Source of the DNA: Bacteroidales bacterium UBA7569
Lineage (GTDB): Bacteria; Bacteroidota; Bacteroidia; Bacteroidales; Paludibacteraceae
Assembly: GCA_002477945.1 (NCBI GenBank)
Contig: DLLF01000036.1
Span: forward strand, 108,038 to 172,037
Length of the DNA stretch: 64,000 nucleotides
Direction: 5' to 3'
Shown here: positions 34,598 to 44,100 of the stretch, piece after piece
How positions within the stretch are numbered: position 1 is the stretch's first letter
How the letters are laid out: each line of letters opens with the position of its first letter
Made by a program: the position numbers and the translations under genes
The notes under the pieces: model-generated
Database searches by the model: none
Told to the model about the DNA's origin: nothing
The model's input: the letters and a program-made list of their open reading frames with translations, nothing else

Positions 34598-35278
34598 ATG
34601 CTTTTTCAAATTGACACAGCACAATTGGTGGCGAACCCTGTCATGGAGCAGGCAGAACCTATGAACCTTTGGCAAATGGCAACCTATGGAGGTTGGATTA
34701 TGATAGTTCTTGCCGTATTGTTGGCGTTGGCGGTTTACTTGTTTATTGAACGTCTCGTCGTTATCAATGCCGCAAAAAAAGAAGATAAATCGTTTATGGA
34801 CCGCATAAAGGATTATATCCACGAGGGTAAGATTGATTCGGCATTGAATCTGTGCAGGAAAACCGATACTCCGTCTGCCCGTATGGTTGAGAAGGGTATA
34901 TCCCGTATCGGACGCCCTATGAACGATGTGCAGGTGGCGATAGAGAATGTGGGCAACTTGGAGGTGGCAAACTTGGAGAAAAACCTGGTTATCTTGGCGA
35001 CAATATCCGCAGGTGCACCTATGTTGGGTTTCTTGGGAACGGTCATCGGTATGGTGCAGACTTTCTACAACATGGCAGGCAGTGCCTCGGGTGTGATTGA
35101 ATTGTCCGCACTTAGCGAAGGTATGTATCAGGCAATGGTCACCACGATAGGCGGTCTCATTGTGGGTATATTGGTCATCTTTGCCTACAACTATCTCGTC
35201 TCCCGCATTGATTCTGTTGTCCGCTTGCTGGAAGGACGCACAATGGAATTTATGGATTTGCTCAACGAACCCGCATAA
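34598..35278 (+). CDS. exbB: MotA/TolQ/ExbB proton-channel protein
   Basis: Stator subunit that uses the proton gradient to energise TonB and so the outer-membrane receptors. The 226 residues have an N-terminal TM (YGGWIMIVLAVLLALAVYLF), a cytoplasmic loop (about 50-125), and two further TMs in the conserved block (ILATISAGAPMLGFLGTVIG, MVTTIGGLIVGILVIFAYNY). The Thr in FLGTVIGM and the GLIVGI helix are the expected channel features. exbD follows after 9 bp. Confidence 0.94.
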   Translation: MLFQIDTAQLVANPVMEQAEPMNLWQMATYGGWIMIVLAVLLALAVYLFIERLVVINAAKKEDKSFMDRIKDYIHEGKIDSALNLCRKTDTPSARMVEKGISRIGRPMNDVQVAIENVGNLEVANLEKNLVILATISAGAPMLGFLGTVIGMVQTFYNMAGSASGVIELSALSEGMYQAMVTTIGGLIVGILVIFAYNYLVSRIDSVVRLLEGRTMEFMDLLNEPA

Positions 35279-35287
35279 TTTGGTGGT

Positions 35288-35701
35288 ATGGCACTCAAAA
35301 GAAGAAATAAAGTGGAAGCGGGTTTTTCAATGTCCTCTATGACGGACTTGATCTTCCTGCTCTTGCTGTTCTTTGTGATGGCAAGCACTATGTCATCGCC
35401 AAACGATATCAAGATTAACTTGCCGCAAAGTCGTGCAAAAACCAATACCAAACAGGTGGTGGCGAAAGTGAATATCGATGAGTTGGGGAACTATTCTGTG
35501 GCTGTCGGAAAGCAAAAACCTGTCCCTGTTCAACCTGAGGATTTGGAGGCTTGCTTGATGGGTATCCAAGCCAACGATTCTTCTACCTACATCGCTCTCC
35601 ATGCCGACCAGGATATTGCCTACAAAGAAGTGGTGCGTGTTCTGGACATCGCTAACAAGAACAAAATGAAGGTGGTTATCGCCACAAGGAATGTTAAATA
35701 A
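35288..35701 (+). CDS. exbD: ExbD/TolR-family biopolymer transport protein
   Basis: Partner of ExbB carrying the proton-relay Asp. The 137 residues have a short cytoplasmic start, one TM (SSMTDLIFLLLLFFVMAST) with the conserved Asp in SMTDLIF, and a periplasmic domain (INLPQSRA, IALHADQDIAYKEVVRVLDI) of TolR/ExbD type. Its stop codon shares one base with the ATG of the tonB-like gene. Confidence 0.94.
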   Translation: MALKRRNKVEAGFSMSSMTDLIFLLLLFFVMASTMSSPNDIKINLPQSRAKTNTKQVVAKVNIDELGNYSVAVGKQKPVPVQPEDLEACLMGIQANDSSTYIALHADQDIAYKEVVRVLDIANKNKMKVVIATRNVK

Positions 35702-36513
35702 TGCGTGCTAAGTCTCACATAATAGCCTTGGTGGGAACTCTGGTGTTCATGCTGTTGCTCTTCTTGTTGCTTTGGGTCGTGTATATTGATCGCCCGGAGA
35801 GCAGGGAAGAGGAAGGCATTATGGTCTCGTTTGGAGATTCTGACATGGGAGAAGGCAGTATGCAGGAATCTGTTGTGAATGCTGTGCAGGAAGTCGTTAC
35901 TCCCCCTGCACCGCCTCAACAGCCTTCTTCCAATGATCTTCTGACGCAGCAGACCGACGAATCGTTGGTGCTGGCAGAGCAACGCAGGAAAGAGGAACGG
36001 AAACAACAGGAGGAGCAGGAGCGGATTCGTCGTCAAAAAGAAGCAGACGAGAAAGCGCGTATAGAGGCGGAACGTATCGCAAAAGAAAAGGCGGCTGCCG
36101 AAGAACGGGCGAAGCAACAGGCTGCGGTGGAGAAAGCGCAGAAATTGATGGGCGGAGCCTTTTCGTCCAATGTGTCTTCTTCCTCGGGTTCCGGCAATTC
36201 GCAAGGCAATACAATGCAGGGAAACCCTGTCGGTCAAGGCTCTTCTGCAGGGCATAGTTGGTCGCTCCGCGGACGTTCTCTCCAAGGACGTTTGTCCACT
36301 CCGAAGGCTTCCGGTGTGCAGGAAGGTAGGGTGGTGGTGGCGATACGTGTGAATGCTGCGGGTAAAGTCGTTTCCGCAACGCAGGGAGTAGGGACAACTA
36401 TCTCGGAGAAAACTACAATACAGGCTTGTATTGATGCCAGTTATAAGGCGGTTTTCTCCGCCGGAGATAATGATGTGATTGGAACTATCACTTACAAATT
36501 TATGAACAAGTAG
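35701..36513 (+). CDS. TonB/TolA-like energy-transducer protein
   Basis: Transmits ExbB/ExbD energy across the periplasm. The 270 residues have one N-terminal TM (IIALVGTLVFMLLLFLLLWV), a Pro-rich segment (VVTPPAPPQQP), a highly charged Lys/Glu/Arg coiled-coil spacer (about 93-147), a Ser/Gly linker and a C-terminal domain with GRVVVAIRVNAAGKVVSATQ, the strand seen in TonB C-termini. The long coiled coil is more TolA-like than TonB-like, so assignment to the receptor or the Tol pathway is open; the operon fits either. Confidence 0.87.
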   Translation: MRAKSHIIALVGTLVFMLLLFLLLWVVYIDRPESREEEGIMVSFGDSDMGEGSMQESVVNAVQEVVTPPAPPQQPSSNDLLTQQTDESLVLAEQRRKEERKQQEEQERIRRQKEADEKARIEAERIAKEKAAAEERAKQQAAVEKAQKLMGGAFSSNVSSSSGSGNSQGNTMQGNPVGQGSSAGHSWSLRGRSLQGRLSTPKASGVQEGRVVVAIRVNAAGKVVSATQGVGTTISEKTTIQACIDASYKAVFSAGDNDVIGTITYKFMNK

Positions 36514-36533
36514 TAACCAATACCATAACATTT

Positions 36534-37061
36534 ATGAATTACATCTTTCTTGACAAGGGCTTTGAAGAAATAGAAGCCGTTACAACCATTGATTTGTTGC
36601 GCCGTGCGGAAATTCCTTTGGTTGTAGTCTCGTTAATTGGGAAAACACTTGTGGAAGGGGCGCACTCCGTAGTTGTACAGGCGGATATGCTCTTCGAAGA
36701 TGTTGATTTTGCTGATGCAGGGATGCTGATTCTTCCCGGAGGGGCAACCCGTCTTGGAGAACATCAGGGGCTTGTCAAACTTTTGCTCTCCCACAATGAA
36801 CAGAACAAACTGATTGCGGCAATTTGTGCGGCTCCCTCTGTTTTGGGAACGTTGGGAATTTTGAAAGGGAAACAAGCCACTTGCTATCCTGGCTTTGAAT
36901 CCTGTCTCGGAGAAAGTTATGTGGGGGGATTGGTCGTGGAGTCTAAGAATATTATCACGGCAAAAGGTCCCGGATTGAGTGCGGACTTTGCATTCTGTAT
37001 CATCGAGAAACTAAAAGGAACGGAAGTCGCAGACAGCGTTTATGATATAGCGCAGTACTGA
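36534..37061 (+). CDS. DJ-1/PfpI-family protein
   Basis: Member of the DJ-1/ThiJ/YajL group, usually linked to oxidative or carbonyl stress; the exact activity varies. The 175 residues show MNYIFLDKGFEEIEAVTTID with the conserved Glu, the strand ending MLILPGGATRLGEH and the nucleophile elbow AAICAAPSVLG with Cys98. It is the last gene of the pdxJ operon, 20 bp after the tonB-like gene, with a strong hairpin terminator about 100 bp downstream. Confidence 0.92.
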   Translation: MNYIFLDKGFEEIEAVTTIDLLRRAEIPLVVVSLIGKTLVEGAHSVVVQADMLFEDVDFADAGMLILPGGATRLGEHQGLVKLLLSHNEQNKLIAAICAAPSVLGTLGILKGKQATCYPGFESCLGESYVGGLVVESKNIITAKGPGLSADFAFCIIEKLKGTEVADSVYDIAQY

Positions 37062-37550
37062 TTTGTTCCTCTCTGTAGCCCGACTGTGACAGAGTAGGAG
37101 AGACTATGGACGGAATTCGGGAATGTGGTGTATAGTGGAGGGATTTTTTCTTGGAATGTATGTTCTGGGCAGATGACTTGTCATCTGCCTTTTGCTTGTG
37201 GAATAAATGGAAGTAACTGTCCTTACCCTGATTCCGTTTCAATCAGGGGATTGTCCGGTCAGAATCTGTAACGTGCCTTCCTGTTCTTGAAGAGGGATAA
37301 TGAGAGTCCTTGCAGAATCTTGGATCGGATCTGTAAAGTACCGGAATACCGGACAATGGCTGCCGTAATGCGCCTGCCGTCTCTGTATCATGGAGGAGAA
37401 GTTGTTGCTGTTTGGGTATTTTGGAGAGTTTTTGTTCCTGTATGCAGAGAATTATGCTGCCTGCTGTTTGTTGCTCGGATAGGTCTTTCCAACAACGGGT
37501 GTGAATGAGTAGGAAAATGGAAAGAGAATGTGGTGCGCCTGCTGAACGGC
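37062..37550. other. Intergenic region downstream of the DJ-1 gene
   Basis: Contains the operon terminator near its left end. I see no other convincing feature in the remaining 350 bp; a 73-codon plus-strand frame at 37287-37508 has no recognisable protein signature or promoter. Confidence 0.6.
37168..37196 (+). terminator. Terminator of the pdxJ operon
   Basis: GGCAGATGAC (37168-37177) and GTCATCTGCC (37180-37189) form a perfect 10-bp stem followed by TTTTGCT. Confidence 0.88.
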
Positions 37551-37587
37551 AAAAAAAACGAGAGACTCACCACCCAATGAGTCTCTC
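37551..37587 (-). terminator. Terminator of tRNA-Lys
   Basis: Stem GAGAGACTCA (37560-37569) / TGAGTCTCTC (37578-37587). On the minus strand it is followed by a run of eight T (complement of 37551-37558), a textbook intrinsic terminator 39 nt after the tRNA. Confidence 0.9.
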
Positions 37588-37625
37588 TTCTAATCAACAA
37601 TCAAATTTCTCACCTTTCCCACTCG

Positions 37626-37698
37626 TGAACCAGCTGGGGCTCGAACCCAGGACCCCATCCTTAAAAGGGATGTGCTCTACCTGCTGAGCTACTGATTC
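37626..37698 (-). tRNA. tRNA-Lys (anticodon TTT)
   Basis: The 73-nt minus-strand transcript folds as a cloverleaf. The acceptor stem is GAATCAG/CTGGTTC (one G-T pair), the D arm GCTC/GAGC and the anticodon arm CATCC/GGATG with loop CTTTTAA. The T arm is CTGGG/CCCAG with loop TTCGAGC, and the discriminator is A. CCA is not encoded. It has its own promoter and terminator. Confidence 0.97.
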
Positions 37699-37720
37699 CC
37701 GCCTTTCCTAAAAGCGACTG

Positions 37721-37751
37721 CAAAGGTACACCATATTTTTTATATGTGCAA
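37721..37751 (-). promoter_or_regulatory. tRNA-Lys promoter
   Basis: On the minus strand: TTG (37751-37749), 20 bp, TACCTTTG (37728-37721). The tRNA 5' end is 23 nt downstream of the box. It is divergent from, and within 50 bp of, the prfB promoter. Confidence 0.88.
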
Positions 37752-37797
37752 GAGGGTACGTCGTTTTTTTTTGAAAAAGAATAGTGCGGGTTTCCTC

Positions 37798-37828
37798 TTG
37801 ACAGAACCGGAAAAAATGATTATCTTTG
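37798..37828 (+). promoter_or_regulatory. prfB promoter
   Basis: TTG (37798-37800), 20 bp, TATCTTTG (37821-37828), 28 bp before the prfB ATG. Confidence 0.88.
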
Positions 37829-37856
37829 CAAAATGATGTGTATATAGTAAATTGGC

Positions 37857-38963
37857 ATGATAACGATAGAACAACTTAAAGATCTTCAGAGTAGAGCGGA
37901 GAAATTATGCCGCTACCTGGCAATTGACGAGAAAAAAGTACAGTTGGAAGAGGAAGAGTTGCATACGCAGACGCCCGAGTTTTGGGACGACCCTAAGGCG
38001 GCGGAAGCACAGATGCGCAAGGTGAAGACCTTGAAAAATTGGATTGATGGGTATGAAGGAGTGCGCAAGGCAATCGGGGAACTGACGCTGGCATTCGATT
38101 TCTATAAGGACGAGGTGGCTTCGGAACAGGAAGTGGATGATGCGTACGCGAAAGCCTTGCAGGAGGTGGAAAACCTGGAAATGAAGAATATGCTGTCGCA
38201 TGAGGAAGACCAAATGTCCGCCGTTCTCAAAATAGTGGCAGGGGCAGGAGGAACCGAGGCGCAGGACTGGGCGGATATGCTTTTCCGTATGTATATGCGC
38301 TATTGCGAAAAGCACAACTATAAGACGGAAATTAGCAACCTTCAGGAAGGCGAAGAGGCGGGAATAAAAACCGTTACTTTTAAGGTGGAAGGGGATATGG
38401 CTTATGGATACCTGAAAAGCGAAAATGGTGTACATCGATTGGTGCGGGTATCACCCTACAATGCACAAGGCAAACGGATGACATCGTTCTCCTCCGTCTT
38501 TGTCGTGCCATTGATAGATGATACCATTGAGATTGAAGTGAATCCGGCAGGTATCAGTTGGGATACGTTCCGCAGTTCGGGAGCAGGCGGGCAGAATGTG
38601 AACAAGGTGGAGTCGGGAGTCCGCTTGCACTATAAGTTCAAGAATCCGCTGACAGGACTGGACGATGAGATAGTGATTGAGAATACGGAAACCCGTGACC
38701 AACCCAAAAACCGTGAGAATGCTTTGCGCTTGTTGAGAAGCCAACTCTATGAACTCGAATTGGAAAAACGGCGTCAGGCACAAGCCAAAGTGGAGGCAGG
38801 AAAGAAGAAGATAGAGTGGGGAAGTCAGATTCGTAGTTATGTCTTCGATGACCGGCGCGTAAAAGACCATCGGACCAACTACCAGACAAGCAATGTGGGT
38901 GCCGTTATGGATGGCGATATAGACGGGTTCATAAAGGCGTACTTGATGGAATTTCCTGATTAA
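37857..38963 (+). CDS. prfB: Peptide chain release factor 2
   Basis: Recognises UGA and UAA stop codons and triggers peptide release. The 368 residues contain GGQ at 244-246 (SSGAGGQNVNKVESG) and the stop-recognition segment VRVSPYNAQGKRMTSF, with Ser199-Pro200-Tyr201 where most bacteria have SPF. The frame is open from the ATG: there is no in-frame TGA and no slippery frameshift site in the early YLAIDEKK region, so the autoregulatory frameshift of many prfB genes is absent. The next gene starts 13 bp later, suggesting read-through into the peptidase/radical SAM pair. Confidence 0.97.
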   Translation: MITIEQLKDLQSRAEKLCRYLAIDEKKVQLEEEELHTQTPEFWDDPKAAEAQMRKVKTLKNWIDGYEGVRKAIGELTLAFDFYKDEVASEQEVDDAYAKALQEVENLEMKNMLSHEEDQMSAVLKIVAGAGGTEAQDWADMLFRMYMRYCEKHNYKTEISNLQEGEEAGIKTVTFKVEGDMAYGYLKSENGVHRLVRVSPYNAQGKRMTSFSSVFVVPLIDDTIEIEVNPAGISWDTFRSSGAGGQNVNKVESGVRLHYKFKNPLTGLDDEIVIENTETRDQPKNRENALRLLRSQLYELELEKRRQAQAKVEAGKKKIEWGSQIRSYVFDDRRVKDHRTNYQTSNVGAVMDGDIDGFIKAYLMEFPD

Positions 38964-38976
38964 ACGGTTAAGATAT

Positions 38977-40185
38977 ATGTGTATGAAAAAGATAATTGTT
39001 GTATTGAGTGCTGTGCTGGTATCTGTGAATATATCAGCGCAAGGTGCCGATAGTCTGCAGAGCCGCCTTGATAGCGGGTTCGTCTTCACAACGGTTTGCG
39101 AGAACCCGATCACATCGGTGAAAAACCAATTCAGGAGTTCCACGTGCTGGTGCTTCTCTTCGCTGAGTTTCCTTGAGTCGGAGTTGCTTCGCATGGGGAA
39201 GGGTGAATATGACTTGAGCGAAATGTTTGTGGTGCATCATACAATGCAGGATCGTGCCAAAAACTATGTCCGCTATCACGGGGAGTCTTCTTTCTCGCCT
39301 GGTGGTAGTTTTTCGGACGTGTTGTATTGTCTGAAGCACTATGGGTTGGTGCCTCAGGAGGCAATGCAGGGAATAATGTATGGCGACACACTGCCAAATC
39401 ATAATGAGTTGGATGCCGTGGCAGGGGCTGTTGTAGGTGCTATTGCCAAAGGCAATTGGAAAAAGTTGTCACCGGTGTGGGCGCAAGCGGTGGAAGCCGT
39501 TTATGATGTGTACCTGGGTAAGTGTCCTGCTACGTTTGTTTACGAAGGAAAGGAATACACTCCCCTCTCTTTTGCCGAGATGCTTGGACTGAATGCCGAC
39601 GATTACGTTTCACTCACGTCATACACGCATCATCCTTTTTATACCGCTTTCCCGATAGAAGTTCCTGATAATTGGAGACAGTCTCTAAGTTACAATCTTC
39701 CACTTGACGAACTGATGCAAGTGTTTGATTACGCAATTAAGAAGGGCTTTACGCTTGCTTGGGGAGCCGATGTTAGCGAAATAGGGTTTAATAGAAAAGG
39801 TGTAGGCGTTATGCCTGATGTCGAACAGGGAGCCGACCTTATCGGGTCGGATATGGCGCATTGGTTGGGCTTGAGTGATGCCGACAAACGTACCGAACTG
39901 ACCAAAAAACCTTTGCCGGAAGTGCAAGTGACGCAAGCAATGCGCCAACAGGCGTATGACAACTGGGAAACAACCGATGATCATGGAATGTTGATATATG
40001 GTATTGCTGCCGACCAAACCGGTAAACAGTATTACATGGTGAAGAACTCGTGGGGAACGCAGAAAAACGATTACAAGGGAATTTGGTATGTGAGCAGAGC
40101 CTATGCCGAGTACAAAACGATGAATATCGTTCTTCATAAGGATGCCATTCCGAAAGAAATCCGTAAAAAACTGGGTATAAAATGA
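38977..40185 (+). CDS. Exported C1-family cysteine peptidase (bleomycin hydrolase/PepC type)
   Basis: Papain-fold peptidase; relatives act as aminopeptidases. From ATG 38977 it has 402 residues; ATG at 38983 may be the real start and gives a cleaner signal peptide (MKKIIVVLSAVLVSVNISAQ). The catalytic set is visible: Gln51 and Cys57 in KNQFRSSTCWCFSS, His in TDDHGMLIYG and Asn in VKNSWGTQ. Most PepC/bleomycin hydrolases are cytoplasmic hexamers; an export signal is common in Bacteroidota members. The stop overlaps the radical SAM start (ATGA), so the two are translationally coupled. Confidence 0.93.
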   Translation: MCMKKIIVVLSAVLVSVNISAQGADSLQSRLDSGFVFTTVCENPITSVKNQFRSSTCWCFSSLSFLESELLRMGKGEYDLSEMFVVHHTMQDRAKNYVRYHGESSFSPGGSFSDVLYCLKHYGLVPQEAMQGIMYGDTLPNHNELDAVAGAVVGAIAKGNWKKLSPVWAQAVEAVYDVYLGKCPATFVYEGKEYTPLSFAEMLGLNADDYVSLTSYTHHPFYTAFPIEVPDNWRQSLSYNLPLDELMQVFDYAIKKGFTLAWGADVSEIGFNRKGVGVMPDVEQGADLIGSDMAHWLGLSDADKRTELTKKPLPEVQVTQAMRQQAYDNWETTDDHGMLIYGIAADQTGKQYYMVKNSWGTQKNDYKGIWYVSRAYAEYKTMNIVLHKDAIPKEIRKKLGIK

Positions 40186-41096
40186 AGAAAATGTCGGCAA
40201 CAATCAAGCAAATGTTCTATTTGCCGTGGTGGTTCGTCCGTGCCAGATTCTTCGGCAGAAAAACACCGCTACAGACTGTTCTGTTTATCACGGATAGGTG
40301 CAATCTTCGTTGCAAACACTGTTCGGTCTATCAAACAGAGAATAATCACGTGATGACATTTGCACAAGTCTGTGACCAATTGCGTTACGCCTACCGGCTT
40401 GGTTCTCGTTTTGTGGATATAGAGGGTGGCGAAACAACGTTGTGGAGCGATGGCGACAAACACGTAAATGACATTATCCGTGCTGCTCATTCCATAGGTT
40501 TCTATTCGGTTACCGTAACAACCAACGCACAGCAGGATATTTCATGGGTTCGTGCCGACAGCCTTTGGGTCAGTATGGATGGTGTCGGTAAGTTCCATGA
40601 TGCCATTCGTGGAGAAGGCACTTTTGCCCGTTTGGAAAAAAATATCCGTGATTCCCATTTGCCGCACCTTAGTGTGAATATGGTGGTCAATGTTATCAAC
40701 TATACTGGGTTGGATGAAGCCATGGAGTATGTGAAATCAAATCCGTATATAGAGCAGATCTCTATCAATTTTCACACTCCTTTCCCCGGGACGGAGTCTC
40801 TTGCTTTGAATGAAGAAACCCGAAACCAATGTATAGACAAGGTGCTGTCATATAAGAAAAAAGGGTATCCCGTCATGAACTCATGTTCGGGGCTGCGTAA
40901 GATGAAAAACATTAAACGCTTGAAGAAACGTTGCTGGGTTACCAATTTTATTTACGCTGATGGGTCAAGAGGTTATTGTGCAGCAATGAATTCTGATATA
41001 TGCAACCGCTGTGGCCTGTGTATGTCGGGAGAAATGGCTTCTGTGTTCAACTTGTGTCCTGATACTATCCTTGCAGGGCTGAAACTGAGAAAATAA
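40182..41096 (+). CDS. Radical SAM protein with C-terminal Cys cluster
   Basis: Radical S-adenosylmethionine enzyme of unknown substrate. The 304 residues carry the 4Fe-4S motif CNLRCKHC (Cys40, Cys44, Cys47), the GGE-type SAM motif (VDIEGGETTLW) and later TIM-barrel strands (SVTVTTNA, LWVSMDGVG, LSVNMVVNV). The last third has further cysteines (NSCSGLRKM, RCWVTNFIY, GYCAAMNSD, CNRCGLCM), consistent with an auxiliary cluster as in SPASM/Twitch proteins. It overlaps the exported C1 peptidase by 4 bp, and no precursor peptide gene is obvious nearby. Function is not assigned. Confidence 0.87.
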   Translation: MKKMSATIKQMFYLPWWFVRARFFGRKTPLQTVLFITDRCNLRCKHCSVYQTENNHVMTFAQVCDQLRYAYRLGSRFVDIEGGETTLWSDGDKHVNDIIRAAHSIGFYSVTVTTNAQQDISWVRADSLWVSMDGVGKFHDAIRGEGTFARLEKNIRDSHLPHLSVNMVVNVINYTGLDEAMEYVKSNPYIEQISINFHTPFPGTESLALNEETRNQCIDKVLSYKKKGYPVMNSCSGLRKMKNIKRLKKRCWVTNFIYADGSRGYCAAMNSDICNRCGLCMSGEMASVFNLCPDTILAGLKLRK

Positions 41097-41121
41097 TTCG
41101 TAAATATCTATATAGTAGAAT

Positions 41122-44100
41122 ATGAACTTCACGCACTTACATGTTCACTCCCACTATTCCACCTTGGATGGAATGTCCAAGGTCCCTGCTTTGGTTGATA
41201 AATGCCAACGATGCGGAATGCATAGTATGGCACTCACCGACCATGGCAATATGTACGGCATCAAAGAGTTCTTGGATTATAGTAAGAAGGTGAATGGTGC
41301 CCCGAAGAAAGCCGTAAAGGAATGTCAGGAGAATATACAAAAGTGTGAAGAGCAGATAGCAAAGATGCCGGAGTGGAAGAAGGCATTGGAAACAGAAACC
41401 GATGAACACGAGAAACGTACTCTGGAGGTTAAGATAAAAGATGCTCAGGAGGCTGTAAAAAACTTGCCTTTGTATCAAAAGCAACTCACGTCCTTGCAAG
41501 AGAAAGCCGATAATTTTATTCCTTTTAAGCCTATTGTAGGTGTGGAAGCCTATTGCGCTCGCCGCCATCGGTTGAAAAAGGACAAAACGGTCAAAGAAGT
41601 AACAGGCGAAGGGCGAGAACATATAGTTGACCGTAGCGGGTGGCACCTTATCTTGCTTGCCAAGAACAAAACAGGCTATAAGAACCTCTGTAAGATGATA
41701 AGTTATTCTTTCATCGAAGGCTTCTATGACCGTCCGCGTATTGATAAAGAGTTGTTGGAGAAATATCACGAAGGTGTCATCGTCTCTTCGGCTTGTTTGG
41801 GCGGTGAATTGCCCCAATTGATTTTGCAGGGAAGAATAGACGAGGCGGAAGAATCCATTCGTTGGTTCAAATCTGTCTTTGGTGACGACTATTACATTGA
41901 ATTGCAACGGCATAAAACCGACAAACCCTTTGGAGACCGGAATGTTTACCAACGGCAAATGGAGGTCAATCCCGTTCTCGTTGAACTCGCACGCAAAACC
42001 GATACGAAGATAATCTGTACCAACGACGTACACTTTGTGGAGGAGGAACATGGTGAAGCACACGACCGTCTCATCTGTGTTTCTACAGGTAAGGATTATT
42101 CCGATCCCAATCGAATGCACTATACAAAGCAGGAATGGTTGAAAACACCCCAGGAAATGGAGGCTGTTTTCAGCGATCTGCCTGAGGCTTTGCAAAATAC
42201 GCAGGAGATTGTGGATAAAGTAGAGGTTTATAGCATTGACTCTGCACCCATTATGCCGAAGTTCGCTATTCCCGAGTCTTTTGGTACGGAGGAAGAGTAT
42301 CGCCGTAAGTTTACTCACAAAGACTTGTTCGATGAGTTCACCCAAAACGAACATCACGAGGTGGTGCTTTCTCAGGAGGCTGCGGAGAAGAAAATCGAAC
42401 TATTGGGCGGATATGATAGTTTGTATCGTATCAAATTGGAGGCCGACTATCTCGCTTTCCTTGCTTGGAAAGGTGCGCATGAACGCTATGGGGAGCAACT
42501 GACGGAGGAGCAGACCGAACGGATCACTTTTGAACTGCATATCATGAAGACCATGGGTTTCCCCGGCTATTTCCTCATTGTGATGGACTATATCAAAGCC
42601 GCACGCGAGGAATTGGATGTCTCGGTCGGACCGGGGCGTGGTAGTGCAGCCGGTAGTGTGGTCGCCTATTGTCTGCGTATTACGGATGTAGATCCCCTTA
42701 AATACGACCTCCTGTTTGAGCGTTTTCTTAATCCCGACCGTATATCATTGCCCGATATAGATGTTGATTTCGATGATGCAGGTCGCGCACGTGTCTTTGA
42801 TTGGGTGATAAAGAAATATGGGGCAACCCATGTGGCGCATATTATTACCTATAACACAATGGCTACCAAAGCGGTTATAGCCGATATGGGACGCGTGCAG
42901 GGAGTGCCTCTGAGTACGGTCAATGCCATAAAGAACCTTATTCCTGACAAGTTCCCCGATACTGTAAAAGACGAAAAAGGAAAGACGCCTTCTGTCAACC
43001 TCCACAATTGCTATAAGTATGTGGATCAACTCCGCGCCATGCTCAATAGCGATGATAAAAAAGTGGCTGATACACTGCATTTCGCAGAAGAACTTGAGGA
43101 CACCATTCGTGGCGTGGGAGTCCATGCCTGCGGTTTGATTATTGGGGCTGATGATCTCACCGAGTTCGCGCCGCTGGCTACGGTTAAAGACCCTAAGACA
43201 GGACAAGACCAATTGGTAACGGAATACGACGGACACGTGGTCGAGTCTGTCGGACTGATTAAGATGGACTTCTTGGGGCTGAAGACGCTTACTATCATAA
43301 AAGAGACCCTTGCCAATATCAAAAAGTCCAAGGGAGAAATCATCGATATTGATCATATTCCTCTCGATGATGAACTGACCTATAAGTTGTTTCAGGAAGG
43401 AAAAACCATTGCTATATTCCAGTTCGAGTCTCCGGGTATGCAGAAGAACCTGCGGGAACTGAAGCCTACGGTGATTGGCGACCTCATAGCCATGAATGCC
43501 CTGTACCGTCCCGGACCAATGGACTATATCCCCCAGTTTATTCGCCGTAAACAAGGAAAAGAACCCATTACCTATGACCTCCCCTGCATGGAGAAGTACC
43601 TCAAGGAAACCTATGGTGTTACGGTCTATCAGGAGCAGGTCATGCTTCTCTCGCGTCTTATTGCGGGCTTCACTCGTGGAGAGAGCGATCAGTTGCGTAA
43701 GGCTATGGGCAAGAAGTTGATAGCGCTCTTGTCTTCTCTTTATCCCAAGTTTATTGAGGGCGGGAAAAAGAATGGGCATGATCCGGTTATTCTCGACAAA
43801 ATTTGGAAAGACTGGCTGGCTTTTGCCAAGTATGCTTTCAATAAGTCTCATGCTACATGCTACGCATGGGTTGCTTATCAGACTGCTTATCTCAAAGCGC
43901 ACTATCCTGCCGAGTTTATGGCGGCCAACCTTACCATCTCAAAGGATAATATCACCGATGTCACCAAGTTTATGGATGAGTGCAAGATGCTTGGCATAAG
44001 TGTCTTGGAACCTGATGTGAATGAATCGGAACTTAACTTTACCGTGAATACGCATGGTGACATCCGTTTCGGTTTGGGAGGTATCAAGGGAGTTGGGGAA

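Noticed and set aside
37287..37508. 73-codon plus-strand frame between the DJ-1 gene and tRNA-Lys
   Set aside because: No promoter, ribosome site, signal or recognisable motif; composition looks non-coding.
37857..37960. Programmed +1 frameshift in prfB
   Set aside because: The frame is open from ATG through the YLAIDEKK region and no TGA or slippery CTTTGA site occurs.
41137..42357. 406-codon minus-strand frame inside dnaE
   Set aside because: Shadow of the dnaE frame; composition is explained by reverse codons and there are no domain motifs.
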